A program made the position numbers and the translations under genes. The notes beneath the pieces are model-generated. The model was not told where the DNA came from and did not search any database. It saw only the letters and a program-made list of their open reading frames with translations. A stretch of DNA of 64,000 nucleotides from Pseudooceanicola aestuarii (GTDB taxonomy: Bacteria > Pseudomonadota > Alphaproteobacteria > Rhodobacterales > Rhodobacteraceae). The first letter of the stretch is position 1, and each line of letters begins with the position of its first letter. Positions 24,080-33,598 of this stretch are shown piece after piece. The DNA is taken from contig NZ_JAAFZC010000002.1 in NCBI RefSeq assembly GCF_010614805.1, forward strand, positions 124,001 to 188,000. Reading direction: 5' to 3'.

Positions 24080-25906
24080 ATGATCGCCAAACTTCGGCCA
24101 GAATCTTACCTGATCCTGCGGACGGTCATGGCCCTGTTTTGCTGGGCTCTTGCGCTGTCCGCCGCATCTGCGCAGCCGCAGCATGGCATAGCTATGTACG
24201 GCACCCCGGAGCTGCCACCGGATTTTGTGTCCCTGCCCTATGCCAACCCGGACGCGCCCAAGGGCGGCACGCTGGTCGATGGCAACACGGGGGGATTCGA
24301 TTCGATCAATCCTTTCGTGGTGAAGGGGCGCGTGCCCTGGCAGCTGCGGTTCCTCACCCACGAAAGCCTGATGCAGCGCAATCAGGACGAACCCTTTGCC
24401 CTCTACGGTCTGCTGGCCGAATCGGTGGAGGTGCCCGAAGACCGGTCCTGGGTCGAATTCACCCTGCGTGCGGAGGCCCGGTTCTCCGACGGCAGCCCGG
24501 TCACGGTGGCGGATGTGATCTGGTCCTACGAGACGCTGGGCACGCGCGGCAATCAGCGCTACCGCGGCCTGTGGACGATGATCGCGGATATCGAACAGAC
24601 CGGGCCGCGCTCTGTCCGCTTCACCTTTGCCGAAGAGAACCGCGAATTGGCGCTGTTGGTCGGCCTGCGTCCGATCCTGAAGAAGGCCCAATGGGAGGGG
24701 CGCGATTTCACCGCCAGCGGGCTGGACGAGGCTCCGATCGGATCGGCGCCCTACGTGATCGACAGCGTGGATCCCGGCCGTTCGGTCGTGCTGCGCCGCG
24801 ATCCCGATTATTGGGGCGCCGACCTGCCGATCCGGCGCGGAACCAACAATTTCGACACGATCCGGATCGAGCATTTCGGCGATCAGAATGTCCTGTTCGA
24901 GGCCTTCAAGGCCGGGGAAATCAGCTATCTGCGCGAATTCAACGCCGAGGCCTGGGCCCGCGATTACGACTTCCCCGCAGCCCAGCGCGGTGATGTGGTC
25001 AAGACCGAGATCCCGTCAGAACAGCCGACCGGGCTGACCGGCTACGTGATGAACAGCCGCCGCCCGCCGCTGGACGACATCCGGGTGCGCGATGCGCTGA
25101 TCCATGCCTTCAACTTCGAGTTCATCAATGACACGATCACCGGCGGGCGTCAGCCACGCATCACTTCCTATTTCTCCGACAGCGCGCTGGCGATGCGCCC
25201 CGGCCCGGCCTCGGGCGCGGTGGCGGAACTGCTGGCGCCCTTCGCCGAGGATCTGCCGCCGGCGGTGATGCAGGGCTACACGCTGCCGCAAGGCGATGGC
25301 ACGGCGCGCAACCGGCGCAGTTTCCGCAAGGCCTCCGGCCTGCTGGATGCCGCCGGCTGGCAGGTCGACGATCGCGGCCAGCGGATGCGCGACGGCCAGC
25401 CGCTGGCAGTGGAAATCCTGTTGCGCCAGGGCGCGCAGCAGGACCAGCAGATCATCGACGTCTACGTGCAGGCGCTGCAACGGCTGGGCATCGCCGCGCG
25501 TGTCACGACAGTGGATGATGCGCAATATTATCAACGTGTTGGCGCGCTGGATTTTGACATCACCGATTTCCGCCGCGCGGCCTCCCTGTCGCCGGGCAAC
25601 GAGCAGCGGCTGTACTGGGGATCGGCGCAGGCCGATGCGGCGGGATCGCGCAACCTGATGGGCGTGAAATCGCCGGCCGTGGATGCGATGATCGACGCCA
25701 TGACCACCGCGCGCGATCAGGACGGGCTGGTCGCTGCCGCACGCGCGCTGGACCGTCTGCTGGCGGCAGGGCGCTACGTGATCCCGATCTTTTCCTTCGA
25801 TGTGGGGCGTATCGCGCACCAATCGAACCTGGATTGGTCGGGCCGCGCGCCCCTGTTGGGAGACAGTGTGAATTTCATGCCCGAAACCTGGTGGCAGGCG
25901 GAATAG
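24080..25906 (+). CDS. Family 5 extracellular solute-binding protein (YejA-like)
   Basis: Periplasmic oligopeptide-type binding protein, 608 residues. The ATG at 24080 gives a signal peptide with a hydrophobic core (residues 12-27) and probable cleavage after ASA at 31; a later ATG at 24128 is an alternative. The mature protein opens with HGIAMYGTPELPPDFVSLPY and contains ANPDAPKGG, features of YejA-like proteins, then VEFTLRAEARFSDGSPVTV, typical of SBP_bac_5. No permease or ATPase gene is adjacent, so it must work with a transporter encoded elsewhere or act alone. The substrate is unknown. Confidence 0.87.
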   Translation: MIAKLRPESYLILRTVMALFCWALALSAASAQPQHGIAMYGTPELPPDFVSLPYANPDAPKGGTLVDGNTGGFDSINPFVVKGRVPWQLRFLTHESLMQRNQDEPFALYGLLAESVEVPEDRSWVEFTLRAEARFSDGSPVTVADVIWSYETLGTRGNQRYRGLWTMIADIEQTGPRSVRFTFAEENRELALLVGLRPILKKAQWEGRDFTASGLDEAPIGSAPYVIDSVDPGRSVVLRRDPDYWGADLPIRRGTNNFDTIRIEHFGDQNVLFEAFKAGEISYLREFNAEAWARDYDFPAAQRGDVVKTEIPSEQPTGLTGYVMNSRRPPLDDIRVRDALIHAFNFEFINDTITGGRQPRITSYFSDSALAMRPGPASGAVAELLAPFAEDLPPAVMQGYTLPQGDGTARNRRSFRKASGLLDAAGWQVDDRGQRMRDGQPLAVEILLRQGAQQDQQIIDVYVQALQRLGIAARVTTVDDAQYYQRVGALDFDITDFRRAASLSPGNEQRLYWGSAQADAAGSRNLMGVKSPAVDAMIDAMTTARDQDGLVAAARALDRLLAAGRYVIPIFSFDVGRIAHQSNLDWSGRAPLLGDSVNFMPETWWQAE

Positions 25907-25965
25907 GGAACGCGCCGCGTCCGGTGGGCGTTGGGTGGGAAACGCCAAGCAAAAGGATGGTTCCC

Positions 25966-26313
25966 ATGCAATGGACCGCAATCGCCCAGAACTGGCAGGC
26001 CTACGTCGGCTCGATCATGCAACGCTGGCCGGAGGCCGAAGAGGATGATCTGCTGACCCTCGACGGCACCCAGACCACGCTGGCCGGCTACCTGGCCGGC
26101 CGAACCAATCGTGACCTGGTGGAGATCAACGAGGAAATCGAGGAATGGCGCACCGGGGCGATGCCCTCGGACGTGCGCATGGACGAAAGCCGCGACAACC
26201 ACAACATCGGCGAAAGCGCCCGCCACATTCCGCCGGGAGAAGACGTCTACAATGACGATGACGCCTTTGGCGCAGAGGAGGCGCAGGATACGCCGCTGGG
26301 CCGCACCGGCTGA
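25966..26313 (+). CDS. CsbD-like protein with acidic C-terminal extension
   Basis: 115 residues from the ATG at 25966, chosen because AAAAGGA lies 9 bp upstream; an ATG at 25957 sits inside that ribosome site. Residues 1-60 follow the CsbD pattern NW...G...W...DDL...G....L.G.L......E..EEIEEW. The last 50 residues are acidic and low in hydrophobics (DVYNDDDAFGAEEAQD) and have no counterpart in ordinary CsbD proteins of about 60-70 residues. CsbD proteins are small stress-induced proteins of unknown mechanism. It converges on the cupin-regulator gene. Confidence 0.7.
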   Translation: MQWTAIAQNWQAYVGSIMQRWPEAEEDDLLTLDGTQTTLAGYLAGRTNRDLVEINEEIEEWRTGAMPSDVRMDESRDNHNIGESARHIPPGEDVYNDDDAFGAEEAQDTPLGRTG

Positions 26314-26344
26314 GGGGCGGAGCCTTCCCGCCAGAGATCCCGCC

Positions 26345-26372
26345 AAGGGCCCTGCCGTCGCGCGGGGTCCTT
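26345..26372. terminator. Bidirectional terminator-like hairpin
   Basis: AAGGGCCC and GGGTCCTT pair over 8 bp (one G-T) around a 12-nt loop between two convergent genes, with a short T-run on the + strand. Confidence 0.45.
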
Positions 26373-26441
26373 TGCAATTCGGGAGGGCAGACGGACGCGG
26401 CCGATGATCAAACGCGGCCCGGAACACCGCCGCGAACCCGC

Positions 26442-27065
26442 TCAGCCCAGAGAGGTCACCCACAGGATCGTCGCGTCGTCATCACTGATGGAGATCACGT
26501 TATGGCCCATGGTGCTGTCGTAATAGGCGGTATCGCCGCGCTTCAGCTCCACCGGGGCATAGAATTCCGAGTAGAACCGCACCGCCCCGGTCAGCACATA
26601 AAGGAATTCCTCGCCCTCGTGGCGGACCCAGCCATCGAATTCGGCCAGGTCGCGGGCGCGGATGCGGGCCTGGTAGGGCAGCATCTTCTTGCGGCTGAGT
26701 TCCGTGGCCAGCAATTTGTGCTCGTAAGTGGCGGTGGCGTGATCGGCGCCGCCTCCGGAGCGCGTCACCGTCATCCGCGCCGTTACCTGGGCGGAAGGCG
26801 CCGGGGTGAACAATTGCGGGACCGAGATTTCCAGCCCGATCGCCAGCTTCTTCAGCGCGTCATAGGTGGGCGACATCTGGCCGTTCTCGATCTTTGACAG
26901 GGTAGATCGCGCCATGCCCGCCTGTGCCGCCGCCTGTTCCAGGGTCCAGCTGCGGGCCTTGCGCAGTTCGCGCACACGCTCGCCCAGGTTCAATGGCTCG
27001 GCGGTGCTGTCCTCGCCACTTTCACGGGCGATGCGGATCAGCGATCTGGGGTCGGTCTCTGTCAT
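26442..27065 (-). CDS. XRE-family regulator with C-terminal cupin domain
   Basis: 207 residues from the ATG at 27065. An HTH_3 domain covers about residues 28-82 (RVRELRKARSWTLEQAAAQA and MARSTLSKIENGQMSPTYDA), and a cupin_2 domain follows (about 125-200, with GWVRHEGEEFLYVLTGAV and MGHNVISISDDDA). Regulators of this design usually sense a small carboxylate or amine and control an adjacent metabolic gene. It is divergent from an acyl-CoA ligase across an 88-bp region with repeated TGCAACCGCA boxes, so that gene is the likely target. Confidence 0.9.
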   Translation of the reverse strand: MTETDPRSLIRIARESGEDSTAEPLNLGERVRELRKARSWTLEQAAAQAGMARSTLSKIENGQMSPTYDALKKLAIGLEISVPQLFTPAPSAQVTARMTVTRSGGGADHATATYEHKLLATELSRKKMLPYQARIRARDLAEFDGWVRHEGEEFLYVLTGAVRFYSEFYAPVELKRGDTAYYDSTMGHNVISISDDDATILWVTSLG

Positions 27066-27097
27066 GGCGACGCGGTATAGGGCCGGCCCCGCGCCCA

Positions 27098-27129
27098 TGC
27101 AACCGCAACCGCATCCTCTTGCAACCGCA
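27098..27129. promoter_or_regulatory. Repeated boxes between cupin regulator and acyl-CoA ligase
   Basis: TGCAACCGCA occurs at 27098-27107 and 27120-27129, 22 bp apart (two helical turns), and GCAACCGCA recurs in between at 27105-27113. This is the arrangement expected of an operator for the divergently encoded XRE-type regulator. Confidence 0.5.
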
Positions 27130-27153
27130 CCCGACGGGCCTTAACCCTTGGCC

Positions 27154-28683
27154 ATGCTCTCGATCTTTGACCAGGGGCCACCCGCGCCCTGCCCGCATCC
27201 GTTCAACCTGGCCGCCCATGTGCTGGGCAGCGCCGGGGATCTGCCCGACAAGATCGCCCTGTCCGTCCTGGGCCTGTCCGGCGCCGAAAGATGGAGCTTT
27301 GCCCGGTTGGAGGCCGCCGTGCGCGGCACCGCCACCGGCCTGTTGCGGGCCGGGCTGGAGCCTGGGCAGATCGTGCTGATGCGGCTGGGCAATGACGTGG
27401 ATTTCCCGATCGCCTTTCTGGGCACCATCGCCGCCGGTCTGGTGCCGGTTCCGACCTCTGCCCAGCTGACGGCGCCGGAGGTGGCGAAGATGATCGCCAC
27501 GCTGAATCCGTCCGCCATCCTGCGCGGTGACGGGATCGCCTGCCCCGACACCGATCTGCCCTGTTTCGACGCGCCCGCGCTGCGCGCCATGCGCGACCTG
27601 CCACCCGCCGATTACGCCATGGGCGACCCGGACCGGCTGGCCTATATCGTCTTTACCTCCGGCACTTCGGGCAATCCGCGTGCTGTCTGCCATGCCCACC
27701 GCGCGATCTGGGCACGGCGGATGATGCATGACGGCTGGTACGGGTTGGGCGGCGATGACCGGCTGCTGCACGCGGGCGCGTTCAACTGGACCTATACACT
27801 GGGCACCGGGCTGATGGATCCCTGGTCCGTGGGCGCCACCGCGCTGATCCCCGCCGCGGGCATCGGCGCAGAGGCGCTGCCGCTGCTTCTTCGGCGCCAC
27901 GAGGCAACGATTTTCGCTGCTGCCCCAGGTGTTTACCGCAAGATCTTGCAGCATCACACCCGCATAGACTTGCCGCGCCTGCGCCACGGGTTGACGGCGG
28001 GGGAAAAACTGTCGGACACGATCCGCGCGGATTGGAAAACCGCAACCGGGCTGGAGCTTTACGAGGCGTTCGGCATGTCGGAATGCTCTACCTTCGTGTC
28101 GTCTTCGCCGTCGCGGCCTGCCGATCCGGGCACCTTGGGCCGTCCGCAGATCGGGCGCCGCGTCGCGCTGATCGGCGCCGACGGCCCCGTGCCACTGGGC
28201 CAGGAAGGGGTGATCGCCGTGCATCGCGACGATCCGGGCCTGATGCTGGGCTACCTGGGTGCGGAAGCCGAGACGCAGGCCCGGTTCGCGGGCGATTGGT
28301 TCCAGACCGGTGATCAGGGCGTGATGGATGGCGAGGGCCAGATCACCTACCTGGGCCGCGATGATGACATGATGAATGCCGGCGGCTACCGCGTCTCCCC
28401 GATCGAGGTGGAGCAGGCGCTGACCGACCTGCCCGGCATTACCGAAATCGGTGTCACCGATTGCGAGGTCAAGGCCGATGCCCGGCTGATCATCGCCTTC
28501 TACACCGGTCCCGCCCCGCTGGAGGAGGCGATGCTGAAAGCCGCCGCCGCCGACCGGCTGGCCCGGTACAAGCAGCCCCGCGCCTTCGTCCATCTGGATG
28601 AGATGCCGCGCAATCCCAACGGAAAACTTCAGCGCCGCGCGCTGCGCCAGCTTTGGGTGGCGCGCGCCACCCCGGCAGTCTGA
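27154..28683 (+). CDS. AMP-forming acyl-CoA synthetase / AMP-dependent ligase
   Basis: ANL-superfamily enzyme that activates a carboxylic acid to its acyl-CoA through an acyl-adenylate. 509 residues from the ATG at 27154; a TTG two codons upstream is the alternative. The P-loop-like motif is FTSGTSGNPRA (about 167-177, with Arg in place of the usual Lys), followed by YEAFGMSE, GDQGVMDGEGQITYLGR (hinge) and the catalytic lysine in PRNPNGKLQRR. The substrate cannot be read from sequence; benzoate- or medium-chain-type acids are possible. It is divergent from a cupin regulator. Confidence 0.87.
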   Translation: MLSIFDQGPPAPCPHPFNLAAHVLGSAGDLPDKIALSVLGLSGAERWSFARLEAAVRGTATGLLRAGLEPGQIVLMRLGNDVDFPIAFLGTIAAGLVPVPTSAQLTAPEVAKMIATLNPSAILRGDGIACPDTDLPCFDAPALRAMRDLPPADYAMGDPDRLAYIVFTSGTSGNPRAVCHAHRAIWARRMMHDGWYGLGGDDRLLHAGAFNWTYTLGTGLMDPWSVGATALIPAAGIGAEALPLLLRRHEATIFAAAPGVYRKILQHHTRIDLPRLRHGLTAGEKLSDTIRADWKTATGLELYEAFGMSECSTFVSSSPSRPADPGTLGRPQIGRRVALIGADGPVPLGQEGVIAVHRDDPGLMLGYLGAEAETQARFAGDWFQTGDQGVMDGEGQITYLGRDDDMMNAGGYRVSPIEVEQALTDLPGITEIGVTDCEVKADARLIIAFYTGPAPLEEAMLKAAAADRLARYKQPRAFVHLDEMPRNPNGKLQRRALRQLWVARATPAV

Positions 28684-28717
28684 ACCTTCCCCGATCCCAG
28701 CGGAAAGAGACCTCTCC

Positions 28718-29368
28718 ATGCCCGACGTGAACGTCAAACTCGATATCCTGTCCGATCCGATCTGCCCCTGGTGTTATATCGGCAAGACGATGCTGGACCG
28801 CGCGCTGGCGCAGCGGCCCGGCCATCCCTTTGTCATCGAATGGCATCCCTTTCAGCTGAACCCCGACATGCCGCCCGAAGGCATGGACCGGCGCGCCTAT
28901 CTGGAAGGGAAGTTCGGTGACCAGGCCGGCGAGGTCTACGGCCGCATCGCCCGCCATGGCGAAGAGGCCGGCGTGCCGATGGACCTGGACGCGATCCCCC
29001 GCACGCCCAACACGCTGAACGCGCACCGCCTGATCCATTGGGCCGGGCTGGAGGAGAAACAGGGCGCCGTGGTCGATGCGCTGTTTCAGGCCAATTTCGT
29101 CGCCGGGCGCGATATCTCGGACCATGACGTGCTGGCCGACGTGGCCGATGGGGCAGGCATGGATGCCTCTGTCGTGCGGCGGCTGCTGGCCTCGGAGAAC
29201 GACAGCCAGATGATCCGTGACCGCGATTCCCATTCGCGTCAGATGGGGGTGAATTCGGTACCGACCTTCATCGTGGCACAGAAACACGCGGTGCCCGGTT
29301 CCCAACCGCCGGAACTGTGGCTGAAGGTCATCGACGAGATCACCGAAGGGCTGGCCGAACAGGGCTGA
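28718..29368 (+). CDS. DsbA-family oxidoreductase, FrnE-like
   Basis: 216 residues from the ATG at 28718; no signal peptide, so cytosolic. The thioredoxin-fold active site is CPWC (residues 16-19) in LSDPICPWCYIGK, and the cis-proline loop is VNSVPTFIV. FrnE-type proteins are linked to disulfide or quinone/polyketide redox chemistry and stress tolerance. It lies 34 bp after the acyl-CoA ligase gene on the same strand and is probably co-transcribed. Confidence 0.87.
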   Translation: MPDVNVKLDILSDPICPWCYIGKTMLDRALAQRPGHPFVIEWHPFQLNPDMPPEGMDRRAYLEGKFGDQAGEVYGRIARHGEEAGVPMDLDAIPRTPNTLNAHRLIHWAGLEEKQGAVVDALFQANFVAGRDISDHDVLADVADGAGMDASVVRRLLASENDSQMIRDRDSHSRQMGVNSVPTFIVAQKHAVPGSQPPELWLKVIDEITEGLAEQG

Positions 29369-29516
29369 TCGCTCCCCGACCCAAGCACTCGCGCACCAGC
29401 GCTGCCCCCGGCTTATCAATCTTCGCACAATTGCGGAGGCGTCTGTGCGGCGCAGTGTTCTGGCCCTCCGCCGGCCAAGGTGGTAACGCCTGCGGGTTCA
29501 CCCCGTCGGAGGTCAC

Positions 29517-30725
29517 ATGGGTTCTCGTGTTTCGCAGATCGAATTCGTCGCATTGATGGCGATGATGGTGGCCACTGTCGCCTTCTCCATCGATTCCATG
29601 CTGCCCGCCCTGCCCGAAATCGCCGAGGGGCTGACACCGCTGGATCCCAACAAGGCGCAGTTCATCATTGCGGGCTTCATCGTCGGCATGGGATCGGGCA
29701 CATTGGTGACCGGCCCGCTGTCCGACACCTTCGGGCGCAAACCGGTGGTGGTGGCGTTTACCGGGCTCTACCTTGTTGGCGCGCTGGCGGCCTGGGCTGC
29801 GGGATCGCTGGAGCTTCTGGTGCTGGCGCGGTTCGTTCAGGGACTGGGGGCGGCGGGGCCGCGCGTGGTCTCGCAGGCGATCATCCGTGATCTCTATTCC
29901 GGGCGGCAGATGGCGCGGATCGTGTCCTTTGTCATGATCGTCTTCACCGTCTTTCCGGCCATGGCGCCCTTCATCGGGGCCTTTATCATCGACCTGGGTG
30001 GCTGGCGCTCCATCTTTATCGCCTTCCTGTTCTTCGGCACCATCTCGGTCCTGTGGTTCAGCATCCGCCTGCCCGAACCCCTGCCCGTCGACCGGCGGCG
30101 CCCGTTCCGCCCCGGAGAGCTGATCCTCGCGCTGCGCGAGATGATGGCCATCCCGATGGTGCGGCTGTCGATCCTGGTTCAGACGCTGATCTTTTCCATC
30201 CTGTTCTCCATGATCAGCCTGATCCAGCCGGTGTTCGACGTGACCTTCGACAAGGCGGAGCAATTTCCGGTGATCTTCTTTTCCATCGGGATGTTCTGCG
30301 CGACCTCTTCCATGGTGAATGCGGCGCTGGTGATGCGGTTGGGAATGCGGCTGCTGATCACCATCGCGCTGTCCTGCTACATGGTGTTCTGCGCCGTGAT
30401 ACTGATTCTGACGCTGATGGATATCCCGGCGGGGATCTATTTCTGGTGCTTCCTTGCCTGGCAGACGGCGACCTTTTATCAGATGGGCCTGACCATCGGG
30501 AACCTGAATGCCCTGGCGATGGAGCCGTTGGGCCATATCGCGGGGCTGGCCGCGTCGGTCATGGGCGCGATTTCCACCGTGGGCGCGGGGATCGTGGCGC
30601 TGCTGGTCGGGCAGACCTTCGACGGCACCACCCTGCCGCTGGTGCTGGCCGCGCTGGTCCTGTCGCTGCTGGCCCTGCCGCCACTACTGAAAATGCGGCA
30701 GCTGGACCGCAGCAAGACCCCCTGA
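29517..30725 (+). CDS. MFS transporter, Bcr/CflA-type drug efflux
   Basis: 402 residues with 12 predicted membrane segments. The MFS loop 2-3 motif is [13 protein letters not shown] (about residues 66-78), and the N-terminal [10 protein letters not shown] plus [20 protein letters not shown] (motif C region, about 110-129) are typical of the Bcr/CflA group. The ribosome site GGAGGTCAC is excellent. The 148-bp upstream region likely holds its own promoter. Export of a drug or metabolite is expected; the substrate is unknown. Confidence 0.88.
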   Translation: MGSRVSQIEFVALMAMMVATVAFSIDSMLPALPEIAEGLTPLDPNKAQFIIAGFIVGMGSGTLVTGPLSDTFGRKPVVVAFTGLYLVGALAAWAAGSLELLVLARFVQGLGAAGPRVVSQAIIRDLYSGRQMARIVSFVMIVFTVFPAMAPFIGAFIIDLGGWRSIFIAFLFFGTISVLWFSIRLPEPLPVDRRRPFRPGELILALREMMAIPMVRLSILVQTLIFSILFSMISLIQPVFDVTFDKAEQFPVIFFSIGMFCATSSMVNAALVMRLGMRLLITIALSCYMVFCAVILILTLMDIPAGIYFWCFLAWQTATFYQMGLTIGNLNALAMEPLGHIAGLAASVMGAISTVGAGIVALLVGQTFDGTTLPLVLAALVLSLLALPPLLKMRQLDRSKTP

Positions 30726-30831
30726 TCCGATCAGAAGCCGCGCCGGGCCGGTCTCCTCGCTTCCCCGATGGGGGGCGATGCGCTATGTCGCGCCCAAGGA
30801 CGATTCAATCCTGACCCGAAAGGTGCGGACC

Positions 30832-32046
30832 ATGACCAAGATCAAGGTGGATAACCCCATTGTGGAGATGGACGGGGATGAAATGACCCGGATCATCTGG
30901 CAATTCATCAAGGACAAGCTGATCCTGCCCTATCTGGATCTCGATCTTCTGTATTACGATCTGGGGATCGAGGAACGCGACCGCACCGAGGACCAGGTGA
31001 CGATCGACGCGGCAGAAAAGACCAAGGAGATCGGCGTCGCCGTCAAATGCGCCACCATCACCCCCGACGAAGCGCGGGTGGAGGAATTCGGCCTGAAGAA
31101 GATGTGGCGGTCCCCCAACGGGACGATCCGCAACATTCTGGGCGGTGTCGTCTTTCGCCAGCCGATCATCTGCCGCAACGTGCCCCGCCTGGTGCCCGGC
31201 TGGACAAAGCCCATCGTGATCGGGCGCCATGCCTTTGGCGATCAGTACAAGGCGACGGACATGAAATTCCCCGGCCCCGGCAAGCTGACGATGAAATTCG
31301 TCGGCGAGGACGGGCAGGAGATCGAACACGAGGTCTTCGACGCGCCTTCCGCCGGGGTGTTCATGTCGATGTACAACCTCGATGCCTCCATCCTGGATTT
31401 CGCGCGCGCCTCGCTGAACTATGGGCTGGAACTGGGCTGGCCGGTCTACCTGTCCACCAAGAACACCATTCTCAAACAATATGATGGCCGGTTCCTGGAG
31501 CTGTTCCAGCAGGTTTACGAGGAAGAATTCGCCGAGAAATTCAAAGCCGCCGGCATCTGGTACGAACACCGCCTGATCGACGATATGGTCGCCTGCGCGA
31601 TGAAGTGGAACGGCGGTTTTGTCTGGGCCTGCAAGAATTACGATGGCGATGTGCAATCGGATACGGTGGCGCAGGGCTTCGGCTCCCTCGGGCTGATGAC
31701 CTCGCAACTGCGCACCCCCGACGGCAAGATCGTGGAGGCCGAGGCCGCCCACGGCACCGTCACCCGCCACTACCGCCAGCACCAGAAGGGGGAGGCGACA
31801 TCGACCAATTCCATCGCCTCCATCTTCGCCTGGACCGGCGGGTTGAAACACCGCGCCACGCTGGACGGCAACACCGCCCTGACCAAATTCGCCGAAACCC
31901 TGGAAAAGGTCATCGTCGACACGGTCGAAAGCGGCCACATGACCAAGGACCTGGCCCTGCTGGTCGGCCCGGATCAGGGGTGGCTGACCACCATGGGGTT
32001 CCTTGAGAAGATCGAGGAGAACCTGAACGCCGCGCTCGCCGGCTGA
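30832..32046 (+). CDS. icd: NADP-dependent isocitrate dehydrogenase
   Basis: TCA-cycle enzyme that converts isocitrate to 2-oxoglutarate with NADPH. 404 residues from the ATG at 30832 ([20 protein letters not shown]), the eukaryote-like monofunctional homodimeric type common in alphaproteobacteria. Segments visible include [30 protein letters not shown] (substrate-binding Ser/Asn/Arg) and [14 protein letters not shown] (cofactor region). The upstream ATG at 30778 is not supported. It is monocistronic; a GC-rich hairpin follows the stop. Confidence 0.97.
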   Translation: MTKIKVDNPIVEMDGDEMTRIIWQFIKDKLILPYLDLDLLYYDLGIEERDRTEDQVTIDAAEKTKEIGVAVKCATITPDEARVEEFGLKKMWRSPNGTIRNILGGVVFRQPIICRNVPRLVPGWTKPIVIGRHAFGDQYKATDMKFPGPGKLTMKFVGEDGQEIEHEVFDAPSAGVFMSMYNLDASILDFARASLNYGLELGWPVYLSTKNTILKQYDGRFLELFQQVYEEEFAEKFKAAGIWYEHRLIDDMVACAMKWNGGFVWACKNYDGDVQSDTVAQGFGSLGLMTSQLRTPDGKIVEAEAAHGTVTRHYRQHQKGEATSTNSIASIFAWTGGLKHRATLDGNTALTKFAETLEKVIVDTVESGHMTKDLALLVGPDQGWLTTMGFLEKIEENLNAALAG

Positions 32047-32334
32047 CCCCCGCGTGCCGCCCGCTGGCGCAGTCGCCGGGCGGCGCGTGCAGGACGCGCG
32101 GGACGGTGCGCTGTGCCAAGTCCCGGCCCAAGCCGGTGCCGCGCCCCGATCATCCGCTCAGGCCCCCGTCCTGGCAGCTATGCGGGCCGGCCCCCTATTC
32201 GCGTCTTTGCGCTTTGATCGTCTGGCCGGCATCGCATCCCGGTGCGCCCAAGCCACGGGCATTTTGCCCGCCTCTCTGATCCCGCCCGCCGCGTCACCCT
32301 TGCACCGCGCGCGCCCGCGTCCCATGGCTGCCCC
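32047..32334. other. Intergenic region after icd
   Basis: 288 bp without a gene. A compound hairpin lies at 32056-32084; nothing else is recognisable before the first YitT gene, whose ribosome site is weak. Confidence 0.4.
32056..32084 (+). terminator. Compound hairpin after icd
   Basis: Outer stem GCCGCCC/GGGCGGC and inner stem GGCG/CGCC with a CAGT loop begin 10 bp after the icd stop. No U-run follows, so it is a probable but not canonical terminator. Confidence 0.45.
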
Positions 32335-32961
32335 ATGCCCGCACCGATAGAAATCCCCACCGAATACCGCCAGGGCCACACCCCGTTGGAGGATGTGCAG
32401 GGCCTGGCCATTGGCTTGCTCACCGCCTCTGTCGGGCTGGTCTTCCTCACGTCTCTGGGGTTCCTGACCGGGCAGACGGCGGGGCTGGCGCTGATCATCT
32501 CCTACGCCACGGGCTGGGATTTCGGCCCGGTCTTCATCGCGGTGAACGTGCCCTTCTATGCCTTTGCCTGGCGGCGGCTGGGGGCGGAATTCACGCTGAA
32601 ATCGGCCTTCTGCGTCGTCGCCCTGTCGCTGATGGTGGATTACCTGCCGCTGGGGTTGGCGTTCAAGACGCTGGACCCGGTGCTGGGAACAGTGATCTTC
32701 GGCGTGCTCACCGGGTTCGGTCTGCTGGGGGTCATCCGGCACAAGGGGTCGCTGGGCGGGCTGGGCGTGGTCGCCCTGATGATCCAGGACCGAACCGGGT
32801 TTCGCGCGGGCTATGTGCAGATCATCGTGGATGGGGTGCTGTTCGCGGTGGCCTTCGCGCTTTTCCCGACGCGTGTGGTGCTCTATTCCCTGTTCGGAGC
32901 GGTGATCCTGAACGGGGTCATCGCCTTCAACCACCGGCGCGACCGGTATATCGCGGATTGA
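32335..32961 (+). CDS. YitT family membrane protein (tandem copy 1)
   Basis: 208 residues, five or six membrane segments, matching the short YitT type without the C-terminal cytosolic domain seen in Bacillus members. Characteristic segments are FLTGQTAGLALIISYATG (about 44-61), IRHKGSLGGLGVVALMIQDR and the C-terminal AFNHRRDRYIAD. Transport function is assumed for the family but no substrate is established that I know of. A paralogue starts 2 bp after its stop, and an SMR transporter follows. The start at 32335 is the ATG closest to the conserved part; no strong ribosome site is visible. Confidence 0.8.
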   Translation: MPAPIEIPTEYRQGHTPLEDVQGLAIGLLTASVGLVFLTSLGFLTGQTAGLALIISYATGWDFGPVFIAVNVPFYAFAWRRLGAEFTLKSAFCVVALSLMVDYLPLGLAFKTLDPVLGTVIFGVLTGFGLLGVIRHKGSLGGLGVVALMIQDRTGFRAGYVQIIVDGVLFAVAFALFPTRVVLYSLFGAVILNGVIAFNHRRDRYIAD

Positions 32962-32963
32962 CC

Positions 32964-33587
32964 ATGAGCAGCACCCCCCGGACCGACGATCCCGTCCATC
33001 GCCACGGCCCGCTGGCCGATGCCCAGGGCCTGGCCTTCGGCACGACGATGACCGCGCTCGGCATCACCATGCTGACCCATCTGGGACTGGCCACCGGTCA
33101 GACCGCCGGCCTGGCTGTGCTGCTGGCCTATGTGACCGGGCAAAGCTTCGGGCTGGTGTTCTTCGTGGTGAACCTGCCCTTCTACTGGTTCGGCTATCGC
33201 CGCATGGGCCTGCGCTTCACCCTCAAGACCTTTGCCGCCGTGGCGCTTCTGTCGGGGCTGTCGGCGGTGCTGCCGCAGCTGGTGCAGTTCGACCAGCTGC
33301 ACCCGGTCGTGGGCGCGGTCCTGTTCGGCATGTGCGCGGGGGCCGGGCTGCTGGCGCTGTTCCGGCATGGCGCATCGCTGGGCGGGGTTGGCATCCTGGC
33401 GCTATACCTTCAGGATCGCCTCGGGTTCCGCGCGGGCTATACCCAGTTGATCTTCGACGCCTGCGTCTTCGTCTTCGCCGCCTTCGTGCTGCCCTGGGAC
33501 CGTCTGGCGCTGTCGGTGCTGGGCGCCGTGGTGCTGAACCTTGTGATCACCATCAACCACCGCCGCGACTGGTACGTCGCCAGCTGA
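32964..33587 (+). CDS. YitT family membrane protein (tandem copy 2)
   Basis: 207 residues, clearly a paralogue of the preceding gene: both share the order ...DAQGLA/DVQGLA..., GLATGQTAGLAVLLAYVTG, RHGASLGGVGILALYLQDR, FRAGYTQLIFD and the end INHRRDWYVAS. The ATG at 32964 lies 2 bp after the first copy, so the pair is translationally coupled and may form a heteromer. The SMR gene begins 11 bp downstream. Confidence 0.8.
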   Translation: MSSTPRTDDPVHRHGPLADAQGLAFGTTMTALGITMLTHLGLATGQTAGLAVLLAYVTGQSFGLVFFVVNLPFYWFGYRRMGLRFTLKTFAAVALLSGLSAVLPQLVQFDQLHPVVGAVLFGMCAGAGLLALFRHGASLGGVGILALYLQDRLGFRAGYTQLIFDACVFVFAAFVLPWDRLALSVLGAVVLNLVITINHRRDWYVAS

Positions 33588-33598
33588 GGAAGCCGCCC

